Below, piece after piece: positions 11,701 through 21,200 of a DNA stretch of 64,000 nucleotides. A program made the translations under genes and the position numbers. The notes below the pieces were generated by a model. That model searched no databases. It was given only the letters and a program-made list of their open reading frames with translations, and was not told the origin of the DNA. Position 1 is the first letter of the stretch. Each line of letters opens with the position of its first letter. The stretch comes from Tilletiaria anomala UBC 951. Its lineage: Eukaryota; Basidiomycota; Exobasidiomycetes; Georgefischeriales; Tilletiariaceae. The stretch is taken from assembly GCF_000711695.1 (NCBI RefSeq), contig NW_013546958.1, positions 1-64,000 on the forward strand, read 5' to 3'.

Positions 11701-11897
11701 ATTGGCCGCCTCCACCTCCGCCACTCCCGGCGGACGAGCTAGGGCGAGGCGGTGAGGCGACGCCGGGGCGGCAGCAGCAGCAGCGCGAACGCGAATGGGA
11801 GCAAGAGGAGCAGGAACGGGAGCAGATTATCATGGCCACCGAGTATGAGTTCCACATGGCCCGGCAGGAGCTGGCGGCTACGACGGCTGGCTGGTAG
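8706..11897 (+). CDS. Divergent pirin-family (bicupin) protein with large disordered insertions
   Basis: A single open frame of 1063 residues. The first about 470 residues are Ser/Ala/Pro-rich with no known domain. From about residue 475 the order of blocks matches pirin: an LRIEHF start, a cupin strand PARGFMMLVYLMSG at about 542-555, GRGLVYS at about 605-611, then GLRIWLDVP. The second cupin follows (FDIFIAPGG at about 887, NACVYNLGP, and WINNAS through VVLISARP), then the C-terminal Ala/Glu helix. Long Ser/Ala-rich inserts split the first cupin and the domain linker. Pirins are about 290-residue nuclear or cytosolic iron-binding regulators or quercetinases. Here the positions that normally hold the HPH pair and the His/Glu ligands read IPA and Tyr/Leu, so the metal site seems lost. 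The start could be Met16 (8751), which has a better -3 base. No introns are needed. Function is unknown. Confidence 0.72.
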   Translation: MARWPDKKISSSLTGMEVKTITATVAAMRQAPAKEQAPPSFLKEARWPDSPFGACAQGVVDHDSPSSSSSPPHSHSLASSTRPPPPVVTAEFAAAPAHVRRLSNGAGLRRGIAHLRIGTLLNPDGSVSTSQDPGPSCTSGPEPLTITQTHSATNAKARGHTPACGVKRKWIASACAGSVATAGGAGAGAPDSEMVIDVDAEINAAARARTCQETVDRQQDNSATLTTLLSPRLHSARRLSATSTASESTADDGSSSRASPAPSAFSDATTLTSGTAAGWQHFAYQYPQQAHKPHSLSQSQMSHDDSCSDEDWGYVDVEEHAKTASGCGLPGGAYKRACPSSVYASSSASAATPVPKDPPLHTLARQEQQQQTPAWSPVVPSSIVSSSSPRSRRPIRSIKSVPIKCDGKQGSQGHPWYTSVGKHGAVMRCSLDARLDLASQAASTVGHSRDPNHDLNSAPAHLAPASAVASGKLSHAPFLRIEHFMIPNPSLKPITPPAPLHQQLPKSMPPPGQLHASSLSSIGASTGSAGAGSCFAGFSSIPARGFMMLVYLMSGSLECQDSRIPFPAPSPPSTVQAAPKGGENELARCTRTLLQRGDAMCLSMGRGLVYSLKAVFPSSMSKPFARATSSPTSGSATSWCAPVLASSSCPISSLANALLRRSALPCGPSSSCSMGAGKDTGTSGPSSSPSASACSPSPSSASSVYPPVSAAGASAAAATAAEDVQYTSGLRIWLDVPRYAKLSAPCSLVMRGGAKCQPGGVPGSANASAGKSGGSTSSSSPSSSSSSSFWSSRACKQFWSRTASLPSVLSAASGSASKDQRAAADETAGRCNSVIEVLKPVLGVSENQQGQGWCQKRVLDVGCRGLQKMHYDGAAATCEEPPPAFSLFDIFIAPGGRIFRPVAADHNACVYNLGPESITIGDVKLVARDKLEEIEKFTAVLLSPSSESDDDAHDARTDDDGTRRATAAEGVWINNASLNKPARVVLISARPTPAGQTVYWPPPPPPLPADELGRGGEATPGRQQQQREREWEQEEQEREQIIMATEYEFHMARQELAATTAGW

Positions 11898-12794
11898 TGA
11901 GCCCTGAGTCGGCCTTGCGAGAACGTCGACGCTAGCAACAGGTGTTTTTTTAGGAATGACTATTTACGCGGGATTTAATTGATGACTGTTTCTGGATGGT
12001 CAGCTGTATCATTTTTGTTCGCCTTCCATGCCACTGCTCCCTGGCATTTGTAATTTCACATACACACTGGCAAGCACTGCGTTTTAATGTTGAGGTTTGA
12101 AACTTGGCTGAGGACGGATGAACAGGCTTCAACTGTGACCTTCGCTCTCGAGTGAATGATGACCATGCATTCATGACTCTGGTGAGAACGATGGTACATG
12201 TATCGCAGCGCAGCTGTCTGCTCCCACCACCTGGTATTGTGAGCAGCGAGAATGGCAGCTGACGCTATTAGCTGGGGAAGCTCGTCTGAATGGAGAATAA
12301 GATGGTTAGTAGAGGTGAGTTGTCACGCGTGGAACGAAGAGGACAAGGAACGGTTGGATGGTTAGGGTTAACTTGCCAGCCTTTCGGTTGCCTTTCATCA
12401 TGTGGTCACGTGACCGGCAATCGGGAGTCTCGCATATAGCGCACAGCCGGAGAGACACTGCATTCAAAAACTATTCAACCCCACAATCCGGATTTCATGG
12501 AGAGATGCTACACCGTAAGGGTGGTAGTGTGGACTGGACTGGGGCTGGATTGGATTACTCGCTGTTTCAGCGGCAGCTTTTCAACGAGCAGTACCAACCA
12601 TGTCCATCGCAGAACCCCTTGCTCGCAGCCCACATCGCTCCGTACAAGCTCCTTTCCTTCCTCCCTCTCACACCTGTGAACCCAAACGCCACTGCCGCTC
12701 TCGCTCCTGTATCTTGTTCCTGCCCCCCCTCCCGATCACCTTACTTGCGAAACATCTCGCTGTCTCTCTGGAGCTCCCATCGTATCGATACAAA
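11898..12794. promoter_or_regulatory. Intergenic region and acyl-CoA oxidase promoter
   Basis: No gene is seen in 0.9 kb. A 12-bp palindrome GGTCACGTGACC lies at 12404-12415, about 390 nt upstream of the acyl-CoA oxidase start. The last 150 nt before the ATG are C/T-rich, as is common in basidiomycete core promoters. Confidence 0.45.
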
Positions 12795-15293
12795 ATGGTC
12801 TTCTCGACCTCCCTCATCGGCGGCACCAACGCCTCCAGCCCTGCCGCCTCGCAGCCACCGCCCTCCAACCACCCAGACAGCACAATGTACGCTCCCTTGG
12901 CAGCCAAGACGCACCCCAACGTCGCAGTCCCCCAGGTCTCGCTGCCGATACCCATGGGTAAAGTCGCCGCACAGACTTCCATCGACATGGCGAATGCCCG
13001 CGCCCAGACCGCCTTCGACCCGGCCCGCATCGAGGAGGTGATCCGCGACGGCAGGATCGACAATGCCAGCCGTCAAAAGATCGTCAAGACTCTCCAGGAC
13101 GACGAGGTGTTCGCCGACTGGAAGCTGAAGATGTGTGTGCGATCTGATTTCCACACATACCTTCTCCCCAGCTGAATCCTCTTGCCTGTTCTCTCTCAGG
13201 ACACATTGGTCCCGCGAACAGCAGATGCGCATGTCACACCTCGCCGTCCGGCGTATCCTCGAGATTGCCCACCGTGACGGCTGGGACGCCCAAGAGGCGA
13301 TCGAGGCCGCAATCAACCTCGACCTACAGTCTCCCCTCTCCCTCCACTGGGTCGCATTCGTGCCAGTCATCATGGGCCAAGGCGACTTCGACCAGGTGCA
13401 GCGCTGGGGCAACGCAGCCATGGAGCACCAGATCTTTGGCTGCTACCTCCAGACCGAACTTGGCCACGGCACAAACGTCCAGGCGCTCGAGACCTTGGCC
13501 ACGTATGTACCCGAGACCGACGAGTTCAACATCCACTCGCCCACCCTGACATCTACAAAGTGGTGGGCTGGCGGCGCCGGTCTCACCGCTACGCACGCCA
13601 TCGTCCAGTGCCAGCTCATCATCCACGACAAGCGCCACGGTCCCCATCTCTTTTTTGTCCCACTACGCAGCGTCCAGGACGGCTCTGTCTTTCCAGGCAT
13701 AGTTGCAGGCGACATTGGCCCCAAAACGTACGGCGCCTTTGCCGGCCTTGACAACGGCTGGGTCCGATTTGATAACGTGCGCATCCCGCGAAGCAACATG
13801 CTCGCCAAAAACGCCAAGGTCAAGCAGGGCGGCGAATACGTCAAGCCGCCGTCGGCCAAGCTGTCGTACGGCGGAATGGTTTTCATCCGAAGCCAGATGA
13901 TCGACCGCTGCGGCTGGATGCTCAGCCGCGCCATCACGATCGCTTTGCGCTACTCGCACGTCCGCAGGCAGTTTCGCGATCCGTCCAGCACGGACGAGAA
14001 CGACCAGGAGCGCTCCGTGCTGAGCTACCCGTCGCTCAACAGGCGCCTCCTGCCGCTGCTGGCCAATTCGTACGCGTACATCCTTGCCGGCCGCCGCATG
14101 CGCGCACTGTACGAGGACATGGCTGCGCAGCTGGACCAGGGCAACATCGAGCTGCTCGCCGATGTCCACGTCGCCAGCTCCAGCTTGAAGGCCTACTGTA
14201 CCAAGCAGGTCGTCGACGGCATCGAGGAGTGCCGCCAGGCGCTCGGCGGGCACGGCTTTCTTAGCTACGCCGGTTTCAACGGTATCTTCCCTGAGCAGCT
14301 GCCGAGCGTCACGTACGAGGGCGACAACTTTGTCCTCTTCCAGCAGGTTGGCCGCGCCATGCTCAAGCTTGCCGGAGAGCTCAAGCAGGACCGCAGCGCC
14401 AAGGTCACTGCGACGACCGCCTTTGTGCGTGCGCTGCATGACGCCGACGCGATCCGCTTCCGTGCCCCGACGGCCGCGGTCGAGTGGTTGCGCCCAGACG
14501 TGTTCGCGAGCGCGCTCAACTTGCGCGCCGCGCGCCTCGTCGGGGACCTCCAGGCGGAGCTCGACGCGGGGCGCCGCTTCGTCGACCTGTCGTGGGAGTG
14601 CGTCGAGGTTGGACGCTCGCACGCCGAGGTCGTCGTGTCCACCTGGTTCGCCGAGGCGGTCGCGGACGACGCGCAGGCGCTCGGCACCGCCGAGGTCGCG
14701 TGGATCAGCAAGCTCGTTGCGCTCAACGCGCTCATGTCCCTCTCGCGCAACATCACGCCCCTCGCGCTCCCCATGGGCACATCGGGCGCAGCCGGCCTCG
14801 CGGCGTACAAGCCCGGTCAGGCCATCCTCACTGCAGAGTCCGTCAAGGCGCTCGAGACCGCCATCCGCGGTCTCGTTGAGGAGCTGCTACCACAGGTCAT
14901 CGGCCTCTCCGACGCTTTCGGCTGGACCGACTGGGAGCTGTGTGAGTGTCCCTTGTTGCCTCTCCCCTGAGGTCTCGTCTTTCTGGCTTGCTGGAACCCT
15001 TCGTGCTCATGCACATGCATCCCGCTGTTCCCCTTGCCTCCCACAATCCCCCTGCAGCCTCCGCACTCGGCCGCAAGGACGGACGCGTGTACGAGCACCT
15101 CATGGCGCTCGCCGAGGGCAACCCATTGAACCACAAGCTGACCAGTAAGCAGCCGGGGCAGTACAACTGGAACCCCAAAGCGGCGCACGGCAAGCATGTT
15201 GTCGAGTGGTACACGCAGGAGCTCAGGCCGCTCTTTTCCGCCACTGCTGCCAGGTCCGACACGCCTGTTCATGGCAACGGCGCGAAAATTTGA
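12795..15293 (+). CDS. POX1: Peroxisomal acyl-CoA oxidase
   Basis: Acyl-CoA oxidase catalyses the first step of peroxisomal beta-oxidation, turning acyl-CoA into trans-2-enoyl-CoA with FAD and releasing hydrogen peroxide. Exons are 12795-13132, 13200-14941 and 15058-15293, giving 771 residues (the family is usually 660-750). Introns of 67 and 116 nt have GTGTGT and GTGAGT donors. The FAD/substrate block GCYLQTELGHGTN at about residue 195 and the STKWWAGGAG block that follows are diagnostic. The family's catalytic glutamate lies in VTYEGDN at about residue 486. The last exon restores the conserved DWEL-SSALGRKDGRVYE region. The ATG sits in an excellent CAAAATGG context. The protein ends GAKI, at best a weak PTS1 signal; yeast Pox1 also enters peroxisomes without a canonical C-terminal signal. 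The gene is convergent with the next one. Confidence 0.95.
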
Positions 15294-15839
15294 GAGGTTG
15301 TGGCAGCCAAAATTTTAGATGGTTGTACGAGTATCCTATTTGTATTCTATCTTCAGCGATTCAGCCTAGACGTCGTCTCTGTGATCTTTGCGTGCTCGGA
15401 GTTGCGGAACCATCGCAACATCGAACGAAGCTGATTTGCACAGGCTGTAGCTTTTGAGAAGCTGATGTGTGGGTAAGTGGTGCCTTCAAGCGAGTTTGGA
15501 CATACACTTGAGCAACAAACGGACGGGACGGAGCAGCGCAGCAAGCGAACCTATACACTTCGAACGTTGCCATCGGGCACGCGGCACAACCGGCCGCTGC
15601 CTATGTCTGCCTGGACGCTGCGTCCCCACCGCCGTGCTCTGCTTCGCGCTTCGGAACATTGCGAACACCCTCCTCGGACGAAGGCAAAGGTGGCAGGTTG
15701 ACCTCGAATAACTCGCGAGCTTTGTACGCCCACCGTATCCGTTCCTCTGCGCAAGCGAATTTTCAAACCGGGTATCAGTGTCATTTTCTGTTATTCGCTC
15801 TTCTCAAGACGGAGGAGTGCTCCATCATGACGATGTCAC
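15294..15839. other. Convergent 3' intergenic region
   Basis: This stretch lies between the 3' ends of the acyl-CoA oxidase gene and the UPS1-like gene. It is less GC-rich than the flanking exons, has AT-rich patches just after the oxidase stop, and has no supported gene. Both 3' UTRs and polyadenylation sites should lie here. Confidence 0.5.
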
Positions 15840-17214
15840 CTATGGACAGAGATGGGACGCACCGGCTTCTTTGGCTTGTTGTACGCGCCCTGGTTCTCCC
15901 TTCCACCAGTTTCGCAGGCGCTGCAGCGGAGTTGCAGGGTATCCGTCGAGGAACGGAGGCCGGAAGGCTGCTCTGAGACGCGGTCGCGTTCTATCACCTT
16001 GGCCGTCCGCAGACTCCCTCCACCCTCTTCCTATTGCCCAACCGGTACTCGCATCTCCGACTCCAGTGCCATCTTCCGCACCCATACTCCTTGCGTCAGA
16101 GTGCGCTCCGTCACCGTCCACATGAGCAGCGGCCAGACTGGCCCTGAGTATTTCCAGGGCAGAGAGGTCGCCGGCGCGTATGCGAGCCGCGGCGTCGACA
16201 ACCCACAACAGTCCTGCGCGCGACGTATCTGAATGCGCTTTGAAGCGCTTCACGCCGAATTTCTCGATCCGCCGCTGCAAGAGGGAAAATCCCACTGAGG
16301 AGGATACGTGACCAGTTGTTAGGCAATGCGTGAGCGGGAGAGAGCGGGACGCGACTAAAGATGCGCTGCTTTGTTCCATCGCCGATGCAGGGGAAGATGA
16401 GCTGCCGAAAAAGTTGTACTTTGTCCGTAGTTCCGGGGAGGGGGACGTGTGCGCCACTGCGACAAAAGGTAGTTCCTCCAATTCCTCCCGAAGTGTTACT
16501 CCCTCTGTCACGGCCAGCACGTTCGTATGGTCCAAGTTCCGCGTCCATACACGCATCTCTCGCCCTTTTTGTCTCATGTCTTGTCTGTTAGGCACTGATC
16601 TCGTTGCGCTCGAGGAGAGATCTTCAACGGCGGCCGGAAGGTCCAGATCGACTTCCACCTCAGTCTCTTCCAGCACCCAGCTTTCGGCGTTCTTGATGAT
16701 CCCTGATGGCGCCCATTTGGGCAGAGTGCCGCGCTTAAGGATGAGACGTGTGGTGCGCAGGACCAAAGGTTCGAAGAGCTCGTCCTCAATCGATGGGTCG
16801 TGTGGTGATCCCTGTCTTCTTGTTGATCGGATAGGTGATGAGGATGAGGAGCCGAACCATCGATGCTGAGGCTCTCGGAGCATGTCCTGGGACACGCTTC
16901 GAGCTTTCGCAGCAGTTGCTTCGTATGATGCTTTTTCGACAAGGCTACCCTCTTTCGAAAGCAGGGGCCATTGCCTTCTTGGATATGATGCGGGGACAAG
17001 CTGCCGATCAATGGTGTCAACGCTGATCACATGCGTCGCATAAGGATTTGGATATCTTCGAAGGAATGCGGACACGACCGTTGACCACGAAGTGCTGCAC
17101 GGAAGAGCAAGCAAGCTCAGACTGGGATAAGGAGATGCTTTTGCCCCTGACGAATGCCTTGTTTCAAAGATATACTCACGGATACGATGACTCTGCCACG
17201 CTCGTTTCGACCAT
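15840..17214 (-). CDS. UPS1: PRELI/MSF1-domain protein, UPS1/PRELID1-like phosphatidic acid transfer protein
   Basis: Ups1/PRELID1 proteins pair with Mdm35/TRIAP1 in the mitochondrial intermembrane space and move phosphatidic acid to the inner membrane for cardiolipin synthesis. A 35-nt first exon (17214-17180) is joined to 17094-15840 by an 85-nt intron with a GTGAGT donor, giving 429 residues. The joined start reads MVETSVAESSYPTSWSTV. Family blocks follow in order: RYPNPYATHVISVDTIDR, then LPKWAP, ESWVLEETEV, VWTRNLDH, and finally a helix FGVKRF. Typical members have about 180-230 residues. Here a 70-residue Arg/Ser-rich insert follows the first block, and other inserts separate the beta-strands, so the protein is about twice normal size. 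Some inserts could be retained in-frame introns. The short first exon would be missed by simple ORF calling. It is divergent from HDA1. Confidence 0.8.
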
Positions 17215-17861
17215 CGTTACCTCCAGCGTCGGCAGGAGTCCTGCAGACCAGCTTCCCGATCAGGCGCCCGTAGAGCTTGGCTCTTGTGCACCTGCACACG
17301 CACTATGGCCCTTTATCCTCCCGGACAGCAGGTGAATCGCGGACTTGGACGCTGTTAGCCAGTAATGTACCGTCTCTCCGTGTGACGGGGCTCTGTCCTA
17401 TGCTTGCCATCGGATTGTTTGTGTTTTACACTTGTGTGCTCCATTTGCTGCTACACTTCCGGGATTAAAGTGATACAAGGTAAATAAACCCAAAATATCA
17501 CATGTTTTGGTGTGATTCCCCCGGCTTTCTCGCGAGCCTGCAGGAAGCCTTTTCTCTTCGTGCTGTTGTGCCAGTTTCGGCTCCGCCGCCGCCGTCGCGC
17601 TGCCGATCGGATGGAGAGCGCCATTGACCATTATTTTACATTGATCAATGTTGCAGGGGATGATGATTGAGTGAGATTACTTCCATACATAGCAAGGATA
17701 AGCGGCGCTGCTGGAGCTTACGTTGTGGATGGCAATTGCTGCAAGCCTTTCGACCTGCATACACTCCTCCCTTCGTTCTAGGATTATGCCATCCCAATCG
17801 TGAAGGCCGGTCTGGCCGGCGCAGAAAAGGAGAGCCGCGAGTGCAGGCACAAAAGGTCATC
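17215..17861. promoter_or_regulatory. Divergent promoter between the UPS1-like gene and HDA1
   Basis: These 650 bp lie between two divergent start codons. Nothing other than promoter sequence is seen. An AT-richer patch lies at about 17465-17510. The HDA1 frame is open back to 17667, but the first well-placed ATG is at 17862. Confidence 0.45.
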
Positions 17862-20800
17862 ATGAATCCGCCGCACAAACCCACACCCGGCGATGAGCCG
17901 ATCACGCAGGCAGCTGAAATTGTTGGCCTCGACAGTACTTCGCTGTCCATGAGGCAACCACCGGGCGCCATTGCATGGCCTGGCTCCCGAGACAATAATC
18001 AGCAGCCCTCCGCTTCAATGGGTCTATCGGATACTCACATTTCCAGCAAGGGCGTACTGGGGAGCGCTGTGGATTCCACAGATTCGCTTCGGCTAAGTGC
18101 CCAGGCTTTTGGCGTACACGCTCCTGCTTTCCATTCGACGCAGGGAGATGACACGACGACATCCATGCTGCCGCCCGGGCAAGGAGGCAGGATCAATCCA
18201 AGTGGTGCGACTGCTCTCAGTGATCACCAGATCTCATTTCCGCCGGCTTCTATTGTCGGGAACAACTCCAATGCGAGCTCTAATGGAGGCCACATCCCAG
18301 CCTCACCATTGATGCCGAGTGATGCTATCACTACAGATCCGGAGCTGGGATTGTATCCATCAACGGCCGAAGGGGCTGGTCTACGAGAAAAGCTGGTAGA
18401 GGGCAAGGTGAATGCAATGCCAATGGCCAGTCTGCAAATATGCAATGCTCTGAGTGCACTGGGAGTGAATCGGCTTGCGAGGGTGGACGACGATGCGGCA
18501 TCGTCAATGAATGATAACAACGATGCCGCAACGGCTGCAGGTCAAGGCTTCGTCGACCCCGCAGCTATTATGATACATCCGACACAGAGTCCCCACAAAC
18601 CACTTGCTTCGCTTCCGTTCCCGCCGAATGGACCAGTAGATTCCAGGCAGTCGGCAACCTCCGCCGGCGGCCAGGACTCCATCTTGGGCTCAGGATTTGG
18701 GTCCGACTCTGCATCCCAGCCCGCCGGGAATGGTAGGACCGCGTCGTCGGTGCCATTGAGATGGATACCTCAACTGCCAGCCACGACAAGGGGAGCCAAG
18801 GCGCATCAACGAGTGGAAGTAAAAGAAGTTCTGTCAGGCGGGCGGTCCGGATTAGTGTATTCGTCGCTCATGATGCTCCATTCGCATCCGGACGGAGACC
18901 ATCCGGAAAGGCCGGAGCGAATTTCCACCATTTTCAAGCTGATGGAAAGGGAGGGACTGGTACGCAGGATGGTCAGGATCCGGACCAGGCAGGTCGAGAA
19001 GTGGGAGGTGCTTCTTGTACATGACGAAGGGATATGGAATGGAGTAGAACGGACAGCCTGTGAGTGCCTTGTGTCATTTCGTTTGCCAGTGCAGAGCAAA
19101 CAGCTCAAGTGTCAGTCTGGCTCCAGTTATCTCGCGAGAGACGCTGGCAATGCAGTGTCCGACGCTCGAAAGAGAGTCCTCGCTGTATCTCAACGAGCAC
19201 TCGGCGCTCTGCGCTCGCCTCTCCGCTGGAAGCTTGATTGAAATGTGCGATGCCGTGGCCGAACGGCGCATCCGAAACGGCTTTGCAGTCATCCGGCCTC
19301 CGGGCCATCATGCGGAGCCGAAGCAGAGCATGGGCTTCTGCCTATACAACAATGTTGCCGTTGCCAGTCGATGGCTGCAGAACAAGTACAAGGACGGGCC
19401 GAACAAGGTGCAAAAGATCCTCATCCTCGATTGGGATGTCCATCATGGCAATGGAACGCAGCTCGCTTTCGACGAGGACCCTTCGGTTCTGTACATGTCC
19501 CTGCATCGTCACGATGGAGGCGATTTCTACCCTGGTGGGCCGTTCGGTTCGATGCACTCCGTCGGACGAGGAGCCGGCGCAGGATATTCCGTCAACGTTC
19601 CATGGCCAAGCAAGGGCATGGGAGACGGTGACTACTTGCACGCCTTTCAGCGCATCATCATGCCGATTGCGTACGAGTATGCTCCGGATATGGTTATCAT
19701 CAGCGCCGGGTTTGACGCTGCAGCGGGGGATCCGCTCGGGGAATGCTTTGTTTCACCGGCCGGTTATGCGCACATGACGCAGATGCTCAATGCACTAGCG
19801 GACGGGCGGCTGATCGTGGCGCTAGAAGTGAGTCATGGATGCCTCACAACTGGCATGTTCGCGCCGTATCTGACGGTGATGCTGACGAGATGCTTGCTAG
19901 GGGGGATACGAAGTGAACGCGATCGCGCATTCAGCTGTAGCCGTTGCCAAGGTCCTCCTCGGGGGAGTCCCGTCCGAGCTTCCTGCAGGCACCGCATGCG
20001 GACCGATCGCTGCGAATACATGCCGGCAAGTTGCGCAAGTGCAGAGCAAGTATTGGCGATCAATCCCGCGGGAGCATGAAGCAGCTGATGCCAGCATGGA
20101 TGAGGACCTGCCCAAGGTTGAGTTACGGGAACTTGTCCGGCACTGGCGAACGCACCATCTTTGGAACTCTTACGGCTACTCCGATGTGCCTTTGCCGGAG
20201 GTAGGCATCCCCAGGCCATCTCTTGTGCGCTTGCCGGCATCGCAGACGCAGGTCATGTGCAACAAGGACTTGTTCGAAAAGTCATGGGAGGCCGTCATAC
20301 TCTTTGCGCATGACATGGGAAACCTTCGCGTCGGTCAGCAAGATATCCAGACCGAAAAGACCGTTGGTGCTACCAGCTACCTTATTGACAGCACATTCGC
20401 GCTCTATGATCGGGCAAGGGAGAAGAATTACGCTGTCGTCGATGTCAATTTCTTCGGTAGCTTCCCGATCGGATTGACGGAGCAGAAAGGTTTACAGCCA
20501 CAAGCAACGGCAAATGCTGCAACCACTTTGAGCGCATTGGCGACGCAGACGAACGAGGAACTTCTGTATACGTGGGACAACCTAATCGACGTGTGCGATA
20601 CTGAGAACATCATCCTCGTTGGGTATGGCCAGGCGTGCCATGCTATCACCAACCTGGTTGAGCATCGATCTGTGCGCGGACGCACCAAGGCAGTCGTTCA
20701 GATTATGGGCATGTCCACGCTTCCCCTCGCACCAAGAGATGATGTCGACACCAAGCGGTGGTATTACCGGAACAGCAAAGTGATCTGCCCACAGCATCAT

Positions 20801-21137
20801 CCGTTTTTCGCATGGGGAGGACAAAAGAGGGCATGCAAACGGCTTGGCCGCGTTGAGCGCTCCAGTGAGCTGGCACTAATGGCAAGTTTCTCATAATTAG
20901 CGTGCTGATATCCCTTTGCGACTTGCAGCGGAGCCGAACCCGATAAGGATCCTCGTCAAAGAGATGCCGAGCATCATGGAGTACATCGACTGGAAGGTCC
21001 GCCAGCAGGAAGCCACCCAAGACGGCATCGGTTCTAATTTCGTGACATCGGCAGGCGGAGCTGATGCCATGTCGAATGAAATGCTGGAGGACAATGGTCT
21101 TCTAGAGGCAGCCCCCGAGATGGGCCTTGTATCATGA
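17862..21137 (+). CDS. HDA1: Class II histone deacetylase of the HDA1/Clr3 type with Arb2 domain
   Basis: Hda1/Clr3 enzymes remove acetyl groups from histone H3/H2B tails to silence chromatin. Exons are 17862-19059, 19127-19827, 19901-20864 and 20929-21137, giving 1023 residues. Introns of 67, 73 and 64 nt all have GTGAG donors. The first about 320 residues are a disordered extension absent from yeast Hda1. The catalytic domain shows [44 protein letters not shown] and [14 protein letters not shown], then GGYEVNA across the intron 2 junction. The zinc and active-site Asp/His residues are all present. An Arb2 domain follows (about residues 720-1010, including ILFAHDMGN and [10 protein letters not shown]). 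For intron 3 the donor at 20865 (GTGAGC) is preferred; it is in phase with the last exon ([13 protein letters not shown]) and avoids a weaker downstream site. Confidence 0.93.
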
Positions 21138-21200
21138 AGTAGTGCATTCCTTGTATTGCTGCCAAGGACATGGTTGTACAGTACATGGGAAGAGCCTAGC

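Noticed and set aside
13663-14622. 319-residue minus-strand frame
   Set aside because: It is a mirror frame of the acyl-CoA oxidase exon, which shows clear family motifs on the plus strand.
20882-20928. GC-AG intron at the end of HDA1
   Set aside because: The GCAAGT donor is attractive, but using it gives a stop six codons into the last exon and loses the conserved Arb2 tail; the GTGAGC donor at 20865 keeps it.
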